Below the pieces are notes generated by a model, which was not told where the DNA came from, made no database searches, and worked only from the letters and a program-made list of their open reading frames with translations. The translations under genes were made by a program, and so were the position numbers. DNA of 7,741 nt. It comes from Arenicella sp. (lineage in GTDB: Bacteria; Pseudomonadota; Gammaproteobacteria; Arenicellales; Arenicellaceae). The stretch spans positions 1-7,741 of the forward strand of contig JAESTB010000257.1 in NCBI GenBank assembly GCA_016763815.1, read 5' to 3'. Numbering within the stretch: position 1 is the stretch's first letter; the number at the start of each line of letters is the position of its first letter. Below, one piece after another: positions 1 through 5,062 of the stretch.

Positions 1-464
1 ACTAGATTAACAATGCCGCCTGGAGAGCCTTGACCAAAAAGCACTGACACTGGGCCTTTTAATATTTCGACCTGTTCCAGTGTGTACACTTCTGAGCGGG
101 TGTTGTTGTAATTGCCAAATAGCGATTGCAAGCTATCTTGGTACTGTGGCACATCTAAACCTCGTACTCGCACCCAATCGCCACGAGTCGCAAAACCGAA
201 AACCTCGCCTGTTACACCTGAGCTATAGGTGTATGCGTCTGCCAACTCCAACGCGCCTATGTCAACCAGAGAGTCCGCCGTCTCAACAGAGATGGATCGA
301 GCCGTTTCAAGAATGGGCGTATCCGATTTCGTCGCTGAATACAGTGATAGTTCACCAACCACCTTAATTTCTTCAAGTGGCTCTTGGGGGATTGATTGTG
401 CGTTGGCCCCGCCACCGAAAGCTAATAGGCTAGTAACGATTAGTGCAATTGTTTTTTTGTTCAT
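1..464 (-). CDS. TonB-dependent siderophore receptor, N-terminal part (cut by window edge)
   Basis: An outer-membrane receptor that would import a ferric siderophore (or related ligand) using TonB energy. Only 154 codons are visible; the rest lies beyond position 1, so a full-length protein of about 700 residues is expected but not seen. Visible parts: a signal peptide (residues 1-22, basic MNKK start, hydrophobic core, ending ANA before Q), a TonB-box-like stretch EEIKVVGE (31-38), then the plug domain with the family-typical ARSISV segment, a GDWVRVRGLD segment and the signature VEILKGPVSVLFGQGSPGG near the truncated end. The ligand cannot be told from the plug. The start at 464 gives a standard signal peptide and fits the promoter candidate upstream. 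In-frame ATGs at 491 and 500 would add 9 or 12 residues; the one at 500 has a GAG about 6 bases upstream, so it remains possible. The gene diverges from the membrane-protein/PepSY pair across a Fur box. Confidence 0.93.
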   Translation of the reverse strand, partial: MNKKTIALIVTSLLAFGGGANAQSIPQEPLEEIKVVGELSLYSATKSDTPILETARSISVETADSLVDIGALELADAYTYSSGVTGEVFGFATRGDWVRVRGLDVPQYQDSLQSLFGNYNNTRSEVYTLEQVEILKGPVSVLFGQGSPGGIVNL

Positions 465-493
465 AACTACTTTTTCAAAGATTGGAAACATGG

Positions 494-522
494 TTTTCAT
501 TTGTCGCTCAATCTAGTACACT
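494..522 (+). promoter_or_regulatory. Candidate sigma-70 promoter for the 562-2577 unit
   Basis: TTTTCA (494-499) and TACACT (517-522) each match four of six consensus bases and are separated by exactly 17 bases. Transcription would start near 529, so the Fur box at 532-550 would sit just downstream of the start site, a position where bound Fur blocks transcription. The match is modest and found by eye. Confidence 0.3.
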
Positions 523-538
523 ACAAACGTAAATGCAA
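510..538 (-). promoter_or_regulatory. Candidate sigma-70 promoter for the left receptor
   Basis: Read on the minus strand, TTGCAT (538-533) and TAGATT (515-510) are 17 bases apart, matching three and four of six consensus bases. The -35 element lies inside the Fur box. Transcription would start near 503, leaving a leader of about 40 bases before the ATG at 464. This would leave little or no leader for the alternative ATG at 500. Confidence 0.27.
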
Positions 539-550
539 ATCATTCTCATT
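532..550. promoter_or_regulatory. Fur box in the divergent promoter region
   Basis: AATGCAAATCATTCTCATT matches 15 of the 18 fixed positions of the inverted-repeat Fur consensus (AATGATAATNATTATCATT). It lies between the left receptor and the 562-1104 gene, overlapping the candidate -35 of the former and sitting just after the candidate start site of the latter. One Fur dimer pair could therefore repress both directions under iron-replete conditions. The flanking bases to about 556 continue in the same style, so a second, weaker overlapping site is possible. Confidence 0.72.
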
Positions 551-561
551 CGTATTAAGAA

Positions 562-1104
562 ATGAATATTTTAATCACACTATTACCGGCCAGTTTTGGC
601 TTTTCGTTTCTTTACCTTAACTGGAAGTCAGCGGATAAAGACACGCGTATGAGCAACTGGGTGGGATGGACCCTCGCCCTTTCATCTTTGGCACTCTTCA
701 TACTGTTTGAAGGCGTGGAGTTTGGTCTGGCTTATGGTTTTTTCGGCTTAGCCATTATTCCGTTAGTTTTGGCGCTGATAAACATCAATATCCGAGACAA
801 GCAGAGAAAAATCACCGAACGACGGACCTTCCGTTTTCAGCCCATCAAAAATCGTTGGTCCAATAACGTAATTATATTCATTGTTGCCATACCAATCGCT
901 TTAATTTTCAGCTTACTGTCGCTCTTAGTCGTGAGTAACGTAACTGGATATTCTGAAGTGAATAAGTTGACGTTAATTGTCTTAGGGTTTCCGTTACTTT
1001 GGTCGGTGATCGCGTATCTGTATTTATATAGCCAGCAAAAAAAAATGATCGGTTCGGCATTATTTTTGGGCGCCATCATCTTGAGCGGTATAACTTTTAC
1101 ATAA
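562..1104 (+). CDS. Six-helix inner-membrane protein, DUF3325/DUF3649-like, companion of the PepSY protein
   Basis: A 180-residue integral membrane protein of unproven function. About six hydrophobic segments are visible, near residues 3-19, 33-50, 54-77, 102-124, 137-157 and 163-179. The first half (roughly 15-78), with charged residues before a VGWTLALS helix and a glycine-rich LAYGFFG turn, looks like the small DUF3325 proteins. The second half (roughly 95-175), two helices separated by a short polar stretch and ending in LGFPLLWSVIAYLYLY, looks like DUF3649. In pseudomonads and relatives these two small families are commonly found beside PepSY genes in siderophore loci. The assignment is pattern-based and could be wrong. 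The start at 562 has no clear Shine-Dalgarno sequence and lies 11 bases after the Fur box. The PepSY gene begins 27 bases downstream, so the two are probably one transcript, giving this protein a likely role in the same iron-release or reduction step. Confidence 0.8.
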   Translation: MNILITLLPASFGFSFLYLNWKSADKDTRMSNWVGWTLALSSLALFILFEGVEFGLAYGFFGLAIIPLVLALININIRDKQRKITERRTFRFQPIKNRWSNNVIIFIVAIPIALIFSLLSLLVVSNVTGYSEVNKLTLIVLGFPLLWSVIAYLYLYSQQKKMIGSALFLGAIILSGITFT

Positions 1105-1131
1105 GGTCAGCGACTACCAAATGCGAATCAC

Positions 1132-2577
1132 ATGAATATGAAACCTTCCAATAAGTTCTTTAGTCAATCATTAAACGCTCACTCATGGCTCGGCCTGATG
1201 GTGGGTGCGTTGATGTACCTAGTCTGTTTAAGCGGAACCCTAGCGGTTTATTTTGAGGAATTCGAACGATGGGAACAACCTAGCGCGCAAGAATACGTTA
1301 ACTACGATATCGATAAAATTGATGCGGCATTTAACAACTTACTATCAAACGGCACAACTGAGGTTACGCCACACATGTACGTGACCTTGCCAACCGAAGG
1401 TAATCCAAGAGTAGCGTTGGTAACTGAAAATGAAGGTTGGTTTTTGAATCAAGACGGCAATATCGCATCGTCAACAGCCCACCCGTGGACCAGCCTTCTG
1501 ACGGACTTGCATCTTTACCTACACTTACCCGAAGCCTGGGGAATGATTCTTGTCAGCGCCATAGGCGCGATATTAATGACCTTGGTTATATCTGGTTTTG
1601 CGTCACACCGTACTTTGTTTAAAGATGCATTTAAATTCAGAGTACGTGGCTCTAAACAGCTGGAACAAACCGACATACACAATCGCCTGAGTGTCTGGGG
1701 AGCTCCATTTCATTTGATGATCGGTCTGACTGGTGCTTTTTTTGGCTTCGCCATGGTGGTTGTTTATTTATACGCCGCGGTTTACAAAAACAACGACATC
1801 GAACACGTCACTCAATCGGTGTTCGGCGAGGAACCTTCGTTGAGCCAAGACGTCGGTGAGATAAACCTCGCTAAGGCGTTTAAACAAATGCCACAACTTG
1901 CTCCTAACACAACACCGATACTAGCCATCGTGCATGACACCGGCACACCGGGTCAGTTTATTGAGATTTTCTCTCAGCACCCAAACCGCCTAATCTATTC
2001 TGAAAATTACGTATTCGATGCTAACGGAAATTTTTTACACACAAAAAGCTTTTCAGACGGTGAGATTGGTAAACAAATTATTTATTCAATGTACCGTTTA
2101 CACTTTGGTCACTATGGCGGCTGGTGGACTAAAGTCATTTACTTTTTATTAGGCTTGGCGATCACCATTGTGTCGGTTAGCGGCATCAATATATGGCTGG
2201 CCAAACGTAAGTACAAAGACCTGATCAATGATTTATGGGCAGGCTTTGTTTGGGGTACGCCGATAGCCTTGATCGTGCCTGCGATAACACGCTTTAGCTT
2301 CAACTTTGTCTCGAATTACTGGTTCTGGTTTTGCCTAATTCTGTCGTGTGCTTACGCTTGTAAATTACAAAATGAGGGCCAGGCAAGAATCCATTTAACA
2401 AGAATATTTGCTGCAATGACGCTTGTTCTAATCATCGTATACACCGCTAAATTTGGCTACCACGCACTTACAGGCCTACCTCTCGTTATTAACGGCCTTC
2501 TGCTTACAACGGCACTAATAGGTCTTTTCACTACCTCAATGAAGTTCAAATCGCCCGTTCTGGCAGAAGCTTTGTGA
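1132..2577 (+). CDS. PepSY-domain inner-membrane protein, probable siderophore/iron reductase (PiuB/FoxB-like)
   Basis: A 481-residue PepSY-associated TM-helix protein. Characterised relatives such as FoxB of Pseudomonas bind heme and reduce ferric siderophores at the inner membrane; that role is inferred here. Helix 1 spans about 18-40 after NAHSWLGL. A periplasmic PepSY-type segment (about 41-120) follows, then DLHLYLHLPEAWG leading into helix 2 (134-156), DIHNRLSVWGAPFHLMIG leading into helix 3 (192-215), a second periplasmic segment (about 216-320), and MYRLHFGHYGGWW before helix 4 (333-355). Histidines 17, 127, 131, 159, 183, 194, 324 and 327 lie next to helices 1-4, as expected for axial heme ligands. 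Four further hydrophobic segments (about 367-385, 390-408, 418-436, 444-465) form a C-terminal extension beyond the four-helix core. The start could equally be ATG 1138, two codons on; neither has a good ribosome-binding site. It follows the 562-1104 gene and is probably Fur-repressed with it. Confidence 0.9.
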   Translation: MNMKPSNKFFSQSLNAHSWLGLMVGALMYLVCLSGTLAVYFEEFERWEQPSAQEYVNYDIDKIDAAFNNLLSNGTTEVTPHMYVTLPTEGNPRVALVTENEGWFLNQDGNIASSTAHPWTSLLTDLHLYLHLPEAWGMILVSAIGAILMTLVISGFASHRTLFKDAFKFRVRGSKQLEQTDIHNRLSVWGAPFHLMIGLTGAFFGFAMVVVYLYAAVYKNNDIEHVTQSVFGEEPSLSQDVGEINLAKAFKQMPQLAPNTTPILAIVHDTGTPGQFIEIFSQHPNRLIYSENYVFDANGNFLHTKSFSDGEIGKQIIYSMYRLHFGHYGGWWTKVIYFLLGLAITIVSVSGINIWLAKRKYKDLINDLWAGFVWGTPIALIVPAITRFSFNFVSNYWFWFCLILSCAYACKLQNEGQARIHLTRIFAAMTLVLIIVYTAKFGYHALTGLPLVINGLLLTTALIGLFTTSMKFKSPVLAEAL

Positions 2578-2589
2578 ACCGTAACCTTT

Positions 2590-2615
2590 AAAAAAGTCAT
2601 GCAAAAACGTGACTT
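2590..2615 (-). terminator. Intrinsic terminator, correct orientation on the minus strand
   Basis: AAGTCATG (2594-2601) and CGTGACTT (2608-2615) form an 8-bp stem, including one G-T pair, around a 6-base loop. Read on the minus strand the stem runs straight into a T tract (TT of the arm plus TTTT), the classic Rho-independent layout. Read on the plus strand the stem is preceded by an A tract and followed by ACTCACG with no T run, so it would be a poor terminator for the PepSY operon, although it could still act in a weak bidirectional way. It lies 16 bases after the PepSY stop codon. Confidence 0.4.
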
Positions 2616-2629
2616 ACTCACGCCATAAC

Positions 2630-2707
2630 TCATCGCTTAATTATTCGGTTAAACATGATTGCCTGAGTTTTAAGATATTTATTGATGCGCAGCGCACGAC
2701 GCATCAT
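2630..2707 (-). CDS. Possible very small basic peptide, 25 codons (speculative)
   Basis: On the minus strand an ATG at 2707 (with a second ATG directly after it) opens 25 codons ending in TGA at 2632-2630. The predicted peptide starts MMRRALRINKYL and ends NRIIKR; it has eight Arg/Lys and no acidic residues. It ends 15 bases before the minus-strand terminator, which would make a neat small transcription unit. Against it: no convincing ribosome-binding site (only GGGC-type purines nearby), no clear promoter, and a frame this short occurs by chance. It resembles no family I recognise. Confidence 0.12.
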   Translation of the reverse strand: MMRRALRINKYLKTQAIMFNRIIKR

Positions 2708-2782
2708 CAAAGCCCGTTAACGTCACTTGTTATTATTAATGTATTCTCGCTCGCGAGTAGAAACCCGCTTTATTTATTTTAA

Positions 2783-3463
2783 ATGACTGATAGAATTTTA
2801 ATCGTTGAAGATGACCGTTTACTCAATGAGCAAATGTCTCAGTTCGTGCGTGATGCCGGTTATATGGTTGATTCTTGCTTTGATGGCGAGACTGGCTTTC
2901 TTGAGGCTTCAAAAAACATTTATCAGTTGATCTTACTTGATGTAATGCTACCTAAAAGAGACGGGATTTCCTTGTTGAGTATGCTTAGAAAGACCAGTCA
3001 AGTCCCAATTATAATAGTGACCGCAAAAGGGGCTGAAGAAGAAAGAATTACCGGTTTGAGTAGAGGCGCGGATGACTATGTTTCTAAGCCGTTTAATCAA
3101 AAAGAATTGCTGTTGCGTATCGAGGCATTGTTGCGACGCTGTCAACTACAACAAACTCTATCACAGCTGGTTTTGAATATTGACGGCTTAGAAATTGACT
3201 CGCAACACCGCCAACTAAGAACATCATCTAACGTTATCGAATTAACCGCTATTCAATTCAAATTATTTTGGGAGCTAGCCTTACATAAAGGAGAGGTTCT
3301 ATCGAAAGCTTACTTATCTCAAAAAGTGCTGAATAAGACCTTGGGCGCTTATGATCGAAGTATTGATATGCATTTGAGCCGAGTTAGGCGCAAGCTTAAT
3401 GAACTTGAATGGGCTGGAGCCAGCTTGCAAACTGTTCATGGGACCGGATATTGCCTGTCATGA
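2783..3463 (+). CDS. OmpR/PhoB-family response regulator (PfeR-like)
   Basis: A 226-residue DNA-binding response regulator. The receiver domain (about 3-115) has all key residues: acidic pair D10/D11, phospho-acceptor D53 in LLDVMLP, T80 in IIIVTAKG and K102 in DYVSKPF. The C-terminal winged-helix domain (about 128-226) shows the usual ELTAIQFKLFWELALHKGEV segment, a recognition-helix region SIDMHLSRVRRKL and the final GTGYCL wing. The start is fixed: a TAA stop sits immediately before the ATG and the receiver fold needs these residues, although there is no Shine-Dalgarno sequence in the AT-rich leader. It overlaps the kinase by ATGA. Its order relative to a kinase and a TonB-dependent receptor matches the Pseudomonas pfeR-pfeS-pfeA arrangement, so it probably activates the receptor at 5063. 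The family call is certain; the target is inferred. Confidence 0.95.
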   Translation: MTDRILIVEDDRLLNEQMSQFVRDAGYMVDSCFDGETGFLEASKNIYQLILLDVMLPKRDGISLLSMLRKTSQVPIIIVTAKGAEEERITGLSRGADDYVSKPFNQKELLLRIEALLRRCQLQQTLSQLVLNIDGLEIDSQHRQLRTSSNVIELTAIQFKLFWELALHKGEVLSKAYLSQKVLNKTLGAYDRSIDMHLSRVRRKLNELEWAGASLQTVHGTGYCLS

Positions 3464-4803
3464 CTAGACGATTACTATGGAAACTCTGCTTGATTATCGT
3501 CACGGGTATTGTAGCTCTCTTTTATATTATTAATTATACCTCGCTACGTATTGAAGCCGATATGAGCCTGATTAGCAGTGCTGATCAAACTGAATTAAAG
3601 CATTGGGGTGCTCAGGCTGAAGAATACTATGCCGCAAATGATATCGGCGGATTGCAGCAATGGCTTGAAAAGATACAAAACTTAGAAAATATCTCAGCAG
3701 CGGTTGTTAGCCATGACTTTAACCCTATCGCAGGAAATAGAGAATTTGAATCACGCTATTTAGGTTATAACCTGGGTCGAAATATTGAATGGCAGGTACA
3801 CCTATATTTTGAGAAAAACCCTTTGATGGAATTGCCGTTTAGTGATGGCAAAGCTAGTTTTATTGTCGTATTACCAGATCGAATGCGCCCAGGCACAAGC
3901 TGGCCTATCGTAAGGGTGGCTTTGCATGTTGTGATTCCAATGAGTTTGTTAATCGTTCTAATGTTTTTTTTATATCAACATATTATGGTTCCATTACAAA
4001 AGCTGCAACGTACAACTGTTGATTTTAGTCGTGGTAATTTGAATGCTCGTGTAGCAGAGTCATTAGGCAATAGAAACGACGAACTATCTGAGTTAGCCGG
4101 CACATTTGACCAAATGGCTTCACGAATTAGTGATCAATTAATCAGTCAACGCCAGCTTATTGCAGACCTTTCACATGAACTCAGAACACCATTAACTCGA
4201 TTAGATATTGCAATCTCACTGGCACAGTCAGATGGAGTTGATAGCCCGAACTTAGACCGAATTGGCCGAGAGTCAGTTCATATTCGAAAGCTAGTTGAAG
4301 ACACCCTCACCTTAGCATGGTTAGAAAATGAACAACCCCAACTCGAGCAAGAGGACGTTGATCTAGTGGATTTAATTGATGTGATTGTTGATGATGCAAA
4401 GTTCGAGTTTCCGGATAAAAAAATTGTGACACATTCGCCATCGAATGCTGAATTGAAAAACACAAACCATCGATCACTTGGGCAAGCGTTAGAGAATATC
4501 ATTCGCAACGCCTTAAGATTTACGCCAAAAGGTGGATCGGTCGATGTTCATTTACAATCGTCAGCGGATGATGAATACATAGTCACGATTGAAGATAATG
4601 GCCCAGGTGTTGATAACGATTTATTGGACCTTATCTTTCAGCCTTTTTATCGAGTTGATCAGTCGCGTAATGGAGATAGTGATAGCTTTGGGCTGGGATT
4701 AGCGTTAGCTAAACGACAATTGCGTGCCGTCCGTGGCTCATTAAGTGCTAGTAATCGCTCTGAAGGCGGATTAAGAATGTGCATTCGCGTGCCTAAGAGC
4801 TAA
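3460..4803 (+). CDS. Membrane sensor histidine kinase (PfeS-like), partner of the upstream regulator
   Basis: A 447-residue two-pass sensor kinase. Helix 1 spans about residues 7-25. A periplasmic sensor of roughly 125 residues follows, ending with FIVVLPDRMRPGTSW, a segment I associate with PfeS-type kinases. Helix 2 spans about 154-174, then come HAMP (about 175-228) and a HisKA domain with phospho-acceptor H239 in LSHELRTPLTRL. The HATPase domain has N350 in the N box (NIIRNALRF), G1 DNGPGV starting at D379, an F box (FQPFYR) and G2 GLGLAL (411-416). All catalytic elements are intact. The start chosen is the ATG at 3460, which overlaps the regulator's stop (ATGA) and yields a normal N-terminal helix. 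The same frame is open back to an ATG at 3409 inside the regulator, which would only add 17 non-helical residues. PfeS responds to a ferric siderophore in the periplasm; a similar signal is inferred here. Confidence 0.94.
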   Translation: MTRRLLWKLCLIIVTGIVALFYIINYTSLRIEADMSLISSADQTELKHWGAQAEEYYAANDIGGLQQWLEKIQNLENISAAVVSHDFNPIAGNREFESRYLGYNLGRNIEWQVHLYFEKNPLMELPFSDGKASFIVVLPDRMRPGTSWPIVRVALHVVIPMSLLIVLMFFLYQHIMVPLQKLQRTTVDFSRGNLNARVAESLGNRNDELSELAGTFDQMASRISDQLISQRQLIADLSHELRTPLTRLDIAISLAQSDGVDSPNLDRIGRESVHIRKLVEDTLTLAWLENEQPQLEQEDVDLVDLIDVIVDDAKFEFPDKKIVTHSPSNAELKNTNHRSLGQALENIIRNALRFTPKGGSVDVHLQSSADDEYIVTIEDNGPGVDNDLLDLIFQPFYRVDQSRNGDSDSFGLGLALAKRQLRAVRGSLSASNRSEGGLRMCIRVPKS

Positions 4804-4845
4804 AAAAAATGTAACAGTTGCAACAATGCTGTACTTACAGATGAG

Positions 4846-4864
4846 AATGAGAATAATTCGCACT
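4846..4864. promoter_or_regulatory. Fur box upstream of the 5063 receptor
   Basis: AATGAGAATAATTCGCACT matches 14 of the 18 fixed positions of the inverted-repeat Fur consensus. Together with the flanking bases it shares the exact 10-mer ATGAGAATGA (4841-4850) with the minus strand of the other Fur box (549-540). It lies 43 bases after the kinase stop and about 200 bases before the receptor ATG, so the promoter it controls should be nearby and the receptor mRNA leader may be long. I could not find a convincing -10/-35 pair right at this site. Confidence 0.6.
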
Positions 4865-4876
4865 TAGTAATTATTC
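4851..4876. repeat. Perfect 8-bp inverted repeat overlapping the Fur box
   Basis: GAATAATT (4851-4858) and AATTATTC (4869-4876) are exact reverse complements with a 10-base spacer. The left arm is part of the Fur box. The pair may be an operator for a dimeric regulator, an extra Fur half-site, or an RNA hairpin if the region is transcribed. The arms are AT-rich, so a chance origin is possible. Confidence 0.4.
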
Positions 4877-4922
4877 CTAACTGGGATACGGTATTTTGTT
4901 ACTTGAAGTTTGCACCGTCCCC

Positions 4923-4951
4923 TTGATCGACTGCCGTTTTGCTTTTCTAAA
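4923..4951 (+). promoter_or_regulatory. Candidate promoter for the 5063 receptor
   Basis: TTGATC (4923-4928) and TCTAAA (4946-4951) each match four of six sigma-70 consensus bases with a 17-base spacer. The start site would fall near 4958, inside ATTCTCATT (4957-4965), which is a Fur half-site like the right half of the 532-550 box. The leader to the receptor ATG would be about 105 bases. Modest support only. Confidence 0.3.
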
Positions 4952-5045
4952 AACAAATTCTCATTAAGTTGTGACCATGGTCCGCTTAAGGCATGCCCTA
5001 CCCGGTTGGAAAAGAACAATTGCTAATAAATAAATTCTGACTCCA

Positions 5046-5053
5046 AGAGAGAG
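5046..5053 (+). promoter_or_regulatory. Ribosome-binding site of the 5063 receptor
   Basis: AGAGAGAG lies 9 bases before the ATG at 5063 and is the only clearly purine-rich ribosome-binding site in front of a gene in this window. It is also close to an out-of-frame ATG at 5056, and its last four bases (AGAG, 5050-5053) can pair with CTCT (5059-5062) just before the start codon. Confidence 0.5.
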
Positions 5054-5062
5054 TAATGCTCT

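Noticed and set aside
80..516. Plus-strand open frames (80-367 and 229-516) opposite the left receptor
   Set aside because: They are antisense to a clear signal peptide and plug domain, and their translations look compositionally random.
1121..1135. Four-codon frame ATGCGAATCACATGA overlapping the PepSY start
   Set aside because: Too short to judge, and the nearest purine run (1103-1106) is badly spaced for it.
2683..2706. Inverted repeat TGATGCG...CGCATCA as a terminator or operator
   Set aside because: 7-bp arms with a 10-base loop but no T run on either strand; it also lies in the small minus-strand frame. Not enough to name a function.
2725..2737. Possible regulator site ACTTGTTATTATT resembling ACTTAGTAATTATT at 4862-4875
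   Set aside because: The match needs a one-base gap and is almost all A/T, so it is expected by chance; no repeated half-site spacing typical of OmpR-family sites.
3409..3459. Longer kinase start at ATG 3409
   Set aside because: It would place 17 polar residues before a perfectly normal N-terminal membrane helix and overlap the regulator by 55 bases; the ATGA overlap at 3460 is the usual arrangement.
4811..4834. Hairpin after the kinase stop as an intrinsic terminator
   Set aside because: The stem (GTAACAG with CTGTAC) needs a bulge, has an 11-base loop and is not followed by a T tract.
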